A stretch of DNA of 64,000 bases, taken from assembly GCF_047495875.1 (NCBI RefSeq), contig NC_092462.1:28102523-28166522 (forward strand). The letters are read 5' to 3'. Position numbers and translations under genes: made by a program. Source of the stretch: Pithys albifrons albifrons (taxonomy: Eukaryota; Chordata; Aves; Passeriformes; Thamnophilidae). The notes under the pieces are model-generated. The model was not told where the DNA came from and searched no databases. It saw nothing but the letters and a program-made list of their open reading frames with translations. Shown piece by piece: positions 1 to 10,875 of this stretch (positions within the stretch are counted from its first letter, which is position 1; every line of letters begins with the position of its first letter).

Positions 1-1149
1 CACAAACCAACAACGGTTTATGGGTTTAAATATACTAAGCTCACTGAATGGCACAGTTAATCAGTGCTTTAAGAAGACTGTTATCCAGAGGGCATTTAGC
101 GAATGTCAGTACTATGTGTGACACTTCATTTCTTCACAAAACACTGGTAGAGCAGGGAACCTTAGGGATGTTTTACAGCACTACTGCTGGGCAGTCACAC
201 TGTGCACAGAGCTACATCACCACAGCCCTTGGTGTTGAAGGCCATAGGATTTTTTTCTGGTGGCCAGTAATTTTGCATGCCAGCAGGACTGCCGTGGTTT
301 ATGGGCACTGTTTCAACTGCTTGATATTTCTTCAAGCTTATCCCTGTTCCTAAGAAACACTACTAATAAATGGGTCATGGATGTGAACTCTGGGTAAGCA
401 GTTAGTCAGGTCTTCAGGGCAAACTGCTTTCGGCCACCCTGCATCTCATGGAGCAGCCAGGGCCAGCTGCTCCATTGGGATGAGGAGCCACAGCCAAGTG
501 GAGCAGTGTGGTCAGAGCAGTGGCCCCTTCCCCAAGTGCCCAGTTCCAGCTGTGCCCTCATTGGCCCTGCAGCCAAACCTAGGGGCCTGGCAAGTGCTGT
601 GGCTTGTGTATTGTTCCACACTTACAAAGAATACTTGCTTGTAGCCTGAAGGTGTGGCTATGCACAGTATACGGAGCAGTTCTTTGGAATGGTTTTAGGT
701 TTGCTACAAGTACTATTGCTGTTTGTTGGCAACAGTAATGACAGGAAAAACAAAGAGCAGGTAGAATTGACTCCAAATGACAGTGGGACATACACTCAGC
801 CACCAGAAAGACATATAATCTTAATCTGAATGTCTGATTTCCACAGAATCCTATTGTCTCACAACCTGTTAGCACCTCCAGTAATTGCTTATGGAAAGCA
901 AACTGAATGAAGCAGACTTGCCACCTGTAATGCATGAGCTGGCTTGTGGATAAGAAGATGCATAAAGCTGATGGCAGTGGTCCCACAAGAGCCTGGGAAT
1001 GCCACGCACTGAAATCCAGCTGCGCTTCAGGCTCTGTCCTCCCTGTGCTGTGCTGTGGCAGACGGCATGGATAAGGCATGCAGAGCCGGCAGCAGGGAGG
1101 GCAGGAACCGGGCATAGCCCTGTGCAATGGCACTTCATTGACACGAAAC
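1..1149. other. Upstream flank, no gene recognised
   Basis: This is the stretch before the CR1 fragment. Several open frames overlap between about 400 and 1160 on the minus strand, but none has recognisable protein content or a splice pattern I can support. I see no RNA gene or repeat here. Confidence 0.6.
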
Positions 1150-1350
1150 CAGAGAATCACTTAGATTGGAAAAGACCTTTAAGACCATCGAGTCTGTTAA
1201 GTTCACCAGTAATGCACGGCCCCATCCACACATCTTTTAAATACCTGCAGGGACGGTGACTCCACCACTTCCCTGAGCAGCCTGTTCCAATGACAGACCA
1301 CCCTTTCCGTGAAGAAAATTTTCTCAAGAACAAATTTAAACCTCCCCAAA
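1150..1350 (-). mobile_element. CR1 LINE fragment, 3' end, minus orientation
   Basis: The plus strand reads as the reverse complement of the CR1 3' region. Recognisable blocks are AGAATCACTTAGATTGGAAA near 1152, TTTTAAATACCTGCAGGGA near 1235, and CTTCCCTGAGCAGCCTGTTC near 1270, followed by a GTGAAGAAAATTTTCT block. This is a diverged, 5'-truncated copy with no reading frame. It ends about 330 bp before the FAM241A CpG island. The outer borders are approximate because I compared it with the family from memory. Confidence 0.85.
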
Positions 1351-1679
1351 CCTAAATCTACTCCTCCACACACTAACTCTTATCTGTTGGCTTTGCTGTT
1401 GCGTTTCCCTCTTCCTGGTGTGTCTCAGTTCCTCTTAAAGAACACAGGACCTGATCCAGACAGCTTCGGAGAGCGAAGCCAAGCGTTTCCTCTTTCCCGA
1501 GGGAGGAACAGCAAATGCCACATCTCACACTGGAAAGAGGCAGCTCCTCCCCAGGGACACACCGCCAAGGAGTGGTGCTAAAATTAACGCTTTATTAACA
1601 CCTGGCGCTTCCTGGTTTATAACAAAAGCTTGGGAAATCGGGTGTTTAGGGTTGTTCTTGTTTCCGCTTTAATGAACAG

Positions 1680-2275
1680 AAGAGGCTCCTGCCGCGGCGG
1701 GACCCAGGGCAGGACGTTCCGCGCGGGGCCGCCCCTCCCTCGCTGCCCGCGGCGCCGCCCCCTCCGCCCGCGCCCCGTGACTGCCCCTCCGCGCCGGCAG
1801 CGGCAGCGGCGGCAGGGCGGGCTGAGCTCGGCCGGAGCAGCCATGGGGTCGGCGGCGGAGCTGCTGCCGCCCCCGCCAGCGCCGCTCGGGGAGTGCGAGA
1901 GGGAAGCGGGGGCGGCGGCCGCCCGGCACCGGCGGCGCCCGGAGGAGCAGGTGAGTGTCAGGCGGCTCCGGGGCTGGGAGGGCGGCCCGTGGCACCGGGG
2001 CTGCCCCGCCGCCGGGCAGCAGCAACCCGTAAGCGCCTTCGGGTTCCTCTCCCATGGCATCCCCGGTGCAGCCCGGCCGGGTGAGACGCTCCATTGCGGC
2101 GGGGCTTATGCAACCCAGCCGAGCTGCGTGGGGCTGCCCACGCGTGATGCTGAGGGTCCCCCCCAGTGCGCCGCCTGACCCTCATTCTTCCCTCCGGAAC
2201 GCTGAGCGCGGCTGGAAGGAGGTGGGAGCAGATGTACAAAGGTGGCGCCTGCGCGGCATCCACGTGTGTCTCGCT
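1680..2275. promoter_or_regulatory. FAM241A: CpG island promoter of FAM241A
   Basis: The base composition changes abruptly to very GC-rich and CpG-dense between about 1680 and 2275, unlike the AT-leaning DNA on either side. Runs of CCGCCCC/CGCGCCCC type between 1735 and 1790 look like GC-box (Sp/KLF) sites, and I see no TATA box. The island contains the first coding exon and its donor site and extends about 320 bp into the intron, as is usual for housekeeping-type vertebrate promoters. The transcription start cannot be fixed from sequence alone. It is probably between 1680 and 1840. Confidence 0.8.
1843..1950 (+). CDS. FAM241A: FAM241A coding exon 1 (residues 1-36)
   Basis: This exon encodes the low-complexity N-terminus of FAM241A, rich in Ala, Pro, Glu and Arg. 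The ATG at 1843 sits in a strong Kozak context (GCAGCCATGG). The exon ends with a complete CAG codon followed by the donor GTGAGT at 1951, so the phase is 0. This matches the start of exon 2 at 14686, which also opens in phase 0. The family's N-terminus is poorly conserved, so this exon is assigned from its start context, donor, CpG-island position and frame match rather than from similarity. The predicted protein of 115 residues is shorter than the human one (about 132), and the difference lies in this N-terminal part. An RNA read crossing 1950 to 14686 would confirm the join. Confidence 0.8.
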
Positions 2276-5200
2276 GGGAATAACCAGGGTGCTGTTATCA
2301 TCCCCGGGATTCCCCAGTAGTTCAGCTCTTGTGCTGCTTCACTTGAATATTTTAAGCTTTTGCTTTTAGTCTCTGTATTACTTTGGAAATCTAATATCTT
2401 GTAATTGGAGAAAAACAACTTTTTTTAATCTGCTTTCTTCGTGGTTCTTGTCTTTATTGCACGGAAGTGGGTTTTTGGTTAGGGAATGGCAGGACCCGTT
2501 TTCCTATAGTTAACTGTAAACTGGCTCTCTGCACACCCTTTGTTTTGCAGACAGCATTGTCCCGGTGTTTAGACAAAGGCAGCACTCTTAATGCACCTTT
2601 ATTGATGTTTCATTTAAAGAATAGAAGAACACAACCTTTTTCGTACACCAGAGTAAAATGTAATGCTCTGCTCTGAAGTGCATTACCACTGATGATTGCA
2701 CAGAGGCAAACGGAGCTGCAGGAGCACATCCCAAAGTCATTTCCAGATGTTTTTGGGGTTGTTAATATTTTTTGTTGAAAGATCATACAAGATACTCTCC
2801 CCTTAATCATGAGTGAGCCCTTTCACAGCTAAAATAATGTAATATTTGAAAGTGTCTGGTAGTGTACTTGCTGGATTACATCTGGAAGTGGGTAAGGTGC
2901 TGGTACTTGAGAATTCATTCAATCACCATTTACCTAAGTCGATACATCTTCTTTTCCTTTTCTCTAGAAAAATGGTGCAGAACAGGGCACATACTTGATT
3001 GTAGTGTGAGGACAGATGCACCAAAAGAGGCTGAGTAGTTCCACTCTCTGTGTCCATAAACCCTCCTGCAGGATATCAAAGGGGGAGAGTTGGGAATATT
3101 TGGTGGTTCTGGTTGCTGTCTACCCTGGAAAGAGGTTAAGAAGTTGTGTCAGATCATCTTACCTGTTATGACTCTGAAACTGGTCGTAACTCCTTGCTAA
3201 GAAGGTTGCTTGCTACGGGTTACCACTGCTTCTTAGTGAGGGGTGTGTTGTTTCTGGGGATGGTGCATCCTGAAGAACTGCCTTCCAACGTTGCCTAAAC
3301 ACATTTTAAAACTAAGTTGTTAAAGGTACTACTTGAGTGGCCACAGGTACACTTGATTGAGAAACTCTCTTCTACTTTTCTCAGACACAGGTAGTGATCC
3401 TGCACCTTTCTGACAAGCTGGGGCGTTAGGATACGATAGCAAGGCAGAAATTTTAGATAGGCCACAAGGAAGGAGGAGGAAATCCTTCCTGTTCACTGGA
3501 AATATTTTACTGTTTCAGTAGGTATTAGTTTTTCTGCACACTCAGGTGCCAGCAGCTGGCAGATAATAGATTTAGAAATAAGGAGTATCAGTTGCCTTTA
3601 TTAAATATACATAGAAAATGTGAATATGGTATAAAATAACAGTAAAAAATAATCATAATTTGATAAATAAATAGGAGTCTTTTATTTTTATGTGTAGGGA
3701 AGACCAAGGGTAGGTGAGGAGTTGGTGGTGCATACACTTGCTGTAAACTCTGACAGAAAGTCCCAGATTCTCTTGTTCAAGAGAATAACAGACATCTATC
3801 TAGCTTCATTTGGAGGGCCTCCTGTGTCACCGAGATGAGTCATGTGCTGTACTTTTTTTGCTTCTGTAATTGTATCCAGATTTCTCCAAAAAGAATCAGT
3901 TCCCCCTGCCCTTTTTGCTCTTGTGGAGGGGCAATGAGTTGCTGTTCCAGGAGGCAGGAATCCTGTTTCCAGGCTGAGCCCTCACTGGAGTACCTCGTGG
4001 AGGCCCAACAGTGTCCCTGTGTTTGCTGAAGGTGTTTGCACTGTTAACACAGACTCTGGTCCTCAGCTGGTATTTTCCTATTTCACATTCTCTCCTGAAG
4101 TACAAGTGCCTGCGCCACCTTAGTGGTATGTACAGTGCAGAAGAAAGGAGTCAAAATGTGCTGTGATGATGGTGTAAATTCATACTTTTCTCAGCTGATG
4201 TGAAGTGAAACCTGCATGACAGCAAATCCTTTGGCCTTTTTTGAGAGGATTTTTTAGGTGAAGATATGGGGCTGCAAACCTGGATATGATTTGGGTTTTC
4301 ACATTTCCTCCAAAAAAAGCTCAGTTTGTGTAAGATCATATCTTGTAACATAATGCTAAAAACAATACCTTCCTGACAAGCTGGACCAAAATAATAATGG
4401 TATGCACCCTATAATATTTTTAAGAGCAAGTATTCTATAGGAAATAAGTATGTTTATTAATGCTAAACCCTCTGGCTTTAAGTTTTATTGAAGCTTGTTA
4501 TTGTGTCAGCAGGGACATGCTTGATGAAATTAGACAGGTACATTTTTAAAAAAATAGAAGGATATGTAAATTTTATACATAGCCTTTGGAATTCATTATT
4601 GTAATAAACTAGAATGACTTCAGTGATTAGATTTGAAAGCTGAACTGGATGCTAATTTGATTAATATCCTTTGTAGGCTTGCATGCAAAGATGAAAATAA
4701 TTACACTTACTTTAGTCTTCAGAGCACTGCAGACCCTGGGTAGTTTCTTCCAGCTCTCTTTATTGCACTGCTGGGATTTGCAAGTGGTGTGTGGAGGCAC
4801 CAAAAGTTTTAGCTGTTCTGAAGCTGTGGAAGTAGGTTGCTGCTTCGCCCCGTGAGTTCACAATTTTTTTCTTAACTGTTGATAGTTTAGTAGTCAGACA
4901 CACAAGTTGTCCTGTATTTTCAACATTGCTAGAGATAAGAATCAAATCTCCTTCCCTAACCCACTTTCTAAAATAGGTTAGCTGCTGTCACATTACTGCA
5001 GTCTAAATCTCATCAACACCTATAAATTAAACCATGAGATAAGAATAGAAAAGTCTGAGTGTGTAATAATAAAAGGTGACACAAGACTCCTGCAATTGTG
5101 TCACCTGCATTTGCATGTGCCATACTGCAGGGCATGAGGTGGTATTAGTGGGAGACACAGCACCTGCTTCATTCATAGGGACTTTGAAGCCAAACTGTGT

Positions 5201-7597
5201 CACTGCAGCGTTCCTGAAAGCTGTGGCACTCTGGCTTCCTTCTGTATGGAGAACTGTCTGGGCAATAATGGGCTTTAGTCTCTCGTAGTTGAAGTTCAAG
5301 GCAATGGCAAAATTCCCAGTAGATTTAGTGAGGCAAAGATCTTCACCTCACACTGGTTTTAGATACACAGAATCCAAAGAGCTGTTAAAGCATAAAACCC
5401 AAGGCTTCTGGAAGATGTCTAAGTGCAGAGTTAATATGTAATACATGTGTTCACAAGTAGATTAAATTAGCTTAGATGATCACCTTTTATCTCTGTAAGA
5501 GGAGTATTTTATCTTCTAATAGATGGCTTCAGATTTAGAGGTACTGTTACAAAAGGGCTTTGGTGTTTCCAGCCCTTCTCAACATAATTCTCAATGAAGT
5601 ATCTTATATAAGTTCAAGTCCTGAACTTTTTGGATAAGTTTCCAGTATCACTAGTATTTCTCCAGCATGGGAAGAATGAGCAGAAACAGAACTAGATTAT
5701 AATATCAACAGCTTTGTGGTATCCTGTGTGTAAATGCTTTATTGGTCATCAGACTATAGGATGGATATGTGCTGTGCTGCCCATAGTGGTATAATTTTGA
5801 TCGTAAGTCACTAGAGGCCAAGAATGTTTTAAAGTGCACTTGTATATATGGAAACTGTGGCGCCTAAGGCTAGAAACCTATTTCTGATTTATTCCACTCT
5901 GAGATAATCTGAAAATTGAAGGTTTCTCCTGCGGGCCGTTTGGGATTTGTTTCCAAAAATAGTCATACCTGACAAGGAAGGCTTAATCCCAAATTTGTTC
6001 AGGCTCTACAGAAAAATTTAACTCTGCCACAGAGGTTCATAGCTACAAAATAATAGTACCTTTCTAAGAAGCATTAGTGGGTTTTCTGAGGCCTGACAGC
6101 ATTTGAAGAAAAAATATCCAACCCTTCAAACATAACTGTAGCACCTACAATAGTTAAGGTAACACACTCTGCTTGAATTGTGTGAGGATCCTATTTTCTT
6201 AAAGAAAAAAGTATTCTGGAGAGAGAAGCAAATAGAAATATCCTCTCTTCAACAGGCAAAATTATCAGCAGTTGCTTTTCAGCAAGCCAGGGCATTGATA
6301 CCATGGTGAACGTGCAGGGATTGCAAGCCTTTTACCGGGTCAGTCTGACCAGTTTTAGTGAGGGAAACATGATAAACAAAATCCTATGAAAATTATTTGT
6401 TGCAGGTGTAAGGAAATGATGGATTAGATACTGCATTTGATCTAGTCTCTTAAAATTGCAGCATGGATGGGATCAAGTTACAGGGACAGTAGTAGAAGCA
6501 TAAGGAAGAGAGTAAACAGCTCTTGGAGAAATGGGGAAGAGAGGCAGTAGATCTTAATAAGGAAGCAGAGCAGGTTTCCTCTTCCACAGACCCTCCTGTG
6601 CAGCGTTCCTGTCTTTTACTCTTTCTCATCTGGTGCTCTTTTAGCGGGGAAATTCACTACCAAAATTATGGAACTCTTAGCACTTACTTTTGTGTTCATC
6701 AAGAGAAGCCTCTATTCCTCATGAAACTATCTCCGCTCCACCCATGCACAAGTTAAGTGTCTGGAAAAACCTTTTCATCTCCTGAACACAAAACCTCTCC
6801 TGATATTTTGAAGTTTTTTCCAGCAACTGTTGGTTCTAAACTTGAGTTGCTGTAAAAGCTGATTGAAGAGAATCCAGTACTGTTGCTTTTCTTATGTTGT
6901 TGCTTGTTTCTATAGAAACATCTTGTCTCAATTTTATAAATGCTGTCTAGATTCTTGCTGTAAAATGAACGTTAACCCAGTCTTTGGTTTAGAATCTTTT
7001 ATTTCAACTTCTAAGTATGGCTCTTTCATTGGTAGCTGCTGTAAAGTGCTTTTGGTATAAAGATTTTTTCTAGTTTACTTGCATTTGCTTTTTTTCCTCA
7101 GAGGAACAAGTTCAACTTAGGGGTTTTCTATCTTGTTTTTCATCTGGAAGTATGAGGTATGATTTTTTTTCCTCATTTCCTAATCTATTAATCTTTTCAT
7201 ACTTAAATATCAGATTAAAAATAGCCTAGAGAAATAAACCTCATTTGTTGGTCTTTTCCCTCCAGACAGTTGAAATTAATTTTGTTGTCTTAATAGTCTG
7301 TTGGCTGAATATCAAGATCTTTTTACTGCTTACATTTACAAGGTTAAATACTGATTGTTAGTTTTATGCTAGCAAAGAGTACAAAGGGATACCATTCTCT
7401 TCCAACTGTAGTAGAAACAGAAAAATCCAAAACATTTCCAATAAAATTATTCACCCTTCTTGGGCAAATTTCACTTTCTTTTAATTAAACATAAGATACC
7501 TTTTAAGTCCAGAAAAGCAGGGTGAAATCCTGATCATGTGGCAGGTGTTACTAGTAACGAAACTCTCTTTTGCATATGTGGAGGAGTAGGAGGCGGA

Positions 7598-7649
7598 AAG
7601 CCCATCCCTGCCCAGCCTGTGTCAAGCCCATCCCTGCCCAGCCTGTGTC
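7598..7649. repeat. 26-bp tandem duplication, two exact copies
   Basis: The unit begins AAGCCCATCCCTGCCCAG and occurs at 7598-7623 and again at 7624-7649 without a mismatch, which indicates a recent slippage duplication in the FAM241A intron. Confidence 0.95.
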
Positions 7650-9008
7650 GGCAGGGTTTGTGCTGGTGCCTTGCAATGGGGTGAGGCTGTGGTCTGAAGA
7701 AAGAGGAGGCCATGACCTGGGGATTTGCTGTTCACTGCAAATCTCCAAAGCCTGTCTGTGGCAATGCACTGGGCAGTCAGATGGCTGTGTACTGGCAAGA
7801 TTGAAATACTGTATGATTTGTTCTGCTGGGACTTACATGTCTGGCTACCCAGCTATCAAGATAATACTTGTAGCTGTGTGTTGGCTGGTGTGTGTCCCCA
7901 TCTGCACACAGCAGAACCTGCTCTCTTGTTTTGGAGGGAAGGGAACTTGTGGTTTCTTCCATCCTGGTCTCTGTCATCTGCTCACTTTCTTCTTGTATTT
8001 TTCTCAAGATTAGTCCTAAAGTATTTTCAGTTTTAGTTTGCATCCTCTAAAAGCAGATGACTCAGTGAGACACTCTCTTCTAACGGTAATGTCCCAGCTT
8101 TCAAAAGTATAGGAGTATTTTTCAGGAGGTTAGCATGTTCTTTAAGTCTTATCTCACTGGCTTTTTTTGACATGTAAGTGTCTGTGGGCTTCAGCTAGCA
8201 CACACACCACCTGTTCCCTGGAGTAAAAATTAACACAACTGGAGTAAAATAGAAAGTGAGCAGTTAAATCCTGCAGAGGAAACTTTTCACTTGAAAAAAA
8301 AGTGAAATGTGCATGTATGTAAATGTTTTATCCCTGTGTTTTTTAACACCTCATTTAGATGTCACCAAACACATTTGCTACAAAACTCAAAAGGGGGTCA
8401 TTTTCTATCTAATGTGGAAATAATTCTCTTAAATATGCCAATATTTTTTCTTTCTTTTATAACTGTACATGTGGTGAATTGAGATCTGAAGCATATCAAA
8501 CAATTTGGAGACGCTGCTGCTTTTTTGTGTTGGAGATGGATATTGTGTATTCCTTTGTGTCCTTTCTCTTACCTTCTTTGCCCAGAAGCCCTTTTGACTA
8601 AAAAATAACAAGCTTTTACATGGGAGTAGTTATTTTCCCAGTCCATTGGACTTTTCTCCTCCCTTCTTGGAGCTCTAATGCCCTTTCAGGCATCTGATGC
8701 AAGAAAAGAGAAAATGGTAGACTCATACTCAGCATGATGCTATTGTTGAGTGTGGGGTGGGAATTTTTCAGGTTGTCTGAGCAAGAGAGGCTGCTGAGGT
8801 TTCTTCAATTCATTAGTCATGAAAAAGTAGAAGAATGCTGTTTGGTTTGGTTTGATGGATCTTGTACCTTCAGAGTAGTTGAATGGATTTTTATTTTCTT
8901 TTTCTAACAAAATACCCTGAATCTTCAGAGGGAGCACGTTTCTTACGTTCATCTACTCCCTCCTCCCACAGAACAAAGGCTGTTGAACTTTTTCCAGTTA
9001 TTTCACTT

Positions 9009-9172
9009 AAATCAGTTACTTGGGGTGTTTTTTTCCACATACACACACAGAGAAAATCCCAAACTAAACACACCATCACAAGATGCTTTTAAATCAGTTA
9101 CTTGGAGTGTTTTTTTCCACGTACACACACAGAGAAAATCCCAAGCTAAACACACCATCACAAGATGCTTAA
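9009..9172. repeat. 82-bp tandem duplication, two copies
   Basis: Copy 1 (9009-9090) and copy 2 (9091-9172) both begin AAATCAGTTACTTGG and include a T-run, an ACACACACAG run and ACACACCATCACAAGATGCTT. They differ at only a few single bases (for example GGGGTG against GGAGTG, and CACATAC against CACGTAC). It lies in the FAM241A intron. Confidence 0.95.
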
Positions 9173-9983
9173 GCTAAGTGTGGAAAACTGTGGCCCAAGC
9201 TGGTGCTTCAGCAGATGGAATGCCCAAAAAACTTTAACTGTGCCTGTTCTCCCCATGATTAGTGCAGTGATAAGGTTTAGCTAGAACTGAGAGTCCTTGT
9301 GGTTACTTTACAGAGGTTCAGTCCTCCAAGCAGAAAAAAATAAATGCTAAATCTGTGCTCCCATGCTCTTTTTGATTAGCCACAGAAAAATAACTTCCCA
9401 AGTGTATAGGCTCTTGTCCCTTTCAGATCCATTTGTGTTCTGCATCCTCCAAGGGCTTGGCAGACTTACTTATCTTGGTGTGATCTGCAAATGGTCTGGG
9501 GCAGGAACTGTGTGCTCCCAGCAATATGAGAGGAAAAGACCTTGCATTGGCTGCGTTACACTTAGGAGATGCAGACAGAGATCAGTCTTAAGCCATTGTG
9601 AAAAGTTCAGTGCTAACTTTATCCTTCTCTCTTACTGAGTAGCGTATGACTCATTGCAAAGATGGCTTCTTTCCGGGGAGAGGATGTTCTGATGGGATCT
9701 CGTGTTTCTCTGCATGGTCAAAACACCCTTTGATAGGAAGGGGGTAAACCAGAAAAGGATCCTCCTGTCAGACTGCTGTGGAGTGACCTCTGCTTATGTC
9801 ATACCATGTGTTTTCCTGAATTCAGGAAGCAGTGAGTTTGAGTGAATGTGGTGGAAGTTTGCCATAAGCAAGGGTAAGTTAGTGGTCAGAACACAGGGAA
9901 TTTTGTGTGTTGTGCTGATGACAAACATAACTGGTAAAGCCACAAACGGATGTTAGTTGGGTTCACTAGGATGAATTGACTTT

Positions 9984-10019
9984 ACTGTCTCTGTTGTTTT
10001 GACTGTCTCTGTTGTTTTG
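9984..10019. repeat. 18-bp tandem duplication, two exact copies
   Basis: ACTGTCTCTGTTGTTTTG occurs at 9984-10001 and immediately again at 10002-10019. It is a short slippage repeat in the FAM241A intron. Confidence 0.95.
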
Positions 10020-10592
10020 AAGATAGTCAAGGGAAACATTCAATTACGTGGGGGACTTTTTTCAGAAGAACTTCAGGGATGTAGAAGCATCAGCTATGCT
10101 GGAAGCAGACAGAACTTGGGCTTAGTATCTCCTCTGTGACCTCCTCACAGAGTTTCATTCTGAAAAAAGGTGATTTTATGGTGTCCTGCATCACATCTGA
10201 GAGGGCACATCATGGTTCTCCCCAAGGCATCAAAGCCCCTAAGCCATTTGGCTGTAACAGCTAGGAAAATTTAGTTACAAAGTTCCTGTGTAAAAGTTTT
10301 TCAGAGTTTGGACCTTCAAGTTCTGACTTTCTGCCAGTAAACAGTGGGAGACAGCAGACAATGGCTTTGCTGATGAAAATGTGCCATTTCGAATAGGGAG
10401 GGAAATACTGAACATCTGAAAAGACAAGAGGGAATGGGGTGCTTGATAGGCACCAGTGAGCTTGCAAAGGACATTGTTTGTGTATGCTGAGCAATGGGGC
10501 AGATCAGATGCTTCCCCTTCTGTTCCACCTGATAACTCTGTTTTTAACTTTAAATGAAGTAAAAAAATAGAAACCAAATAGGAGATTGAATA

Positions 10593-10875
10593 TGGAGTGC
10601 TGCCTCCAGACATGGACCTGCTGGAGTGAGTCCAGAGGAGGGAAGGCCACGTAGATGCTCAGAGGGCTGGAGCACCTCTCCTGTAAAGATAGGCTGAGAT
10701 TGCTGGGGCTGTTCAGCCTGGAGAAGAGAAGGCTCCAGGGAGACTTTATAGCACCTTCCACTACCTAAGGAGCCTACAAGAGATTTGTAGAGGCACTTTT
10801 TACAAGGGCGTGCGGGGATAGGACAAAAGGGAATGACTTCGAATTTGCTGAGGGTAGATTCAGACTAGGTGATCT
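10593..10875 (+). mobile_element. CR1 LINE fragment, plus orientation
   Basis: This is sense-strand CR1 sequence. Blocks include TCAGAGGGCTGGAGCACCTC near 10659, then CTGTTCAGCCTGGAGAAGAG near 10709 followed by AAGGCTCCAGGGAGA, then AGGGCGTGCGGGGATAGGAC. The copy is diverged, has an internal deletion near its left end (10600-10612) and lacks the usual 3' octamer tail. It is therefore a dead internal fragment inside the FAM241A intron. Borders are approximate. Confidence 0.9.

Noticed and set aside
1630..2178. Long overlapping open frames on both strands across the CpG island
   Set aside because: GC-rich DNA is poor in stop codons, so long open frames are expected. Only the frame starting at 1843 joins in phase to the conserved second exon.
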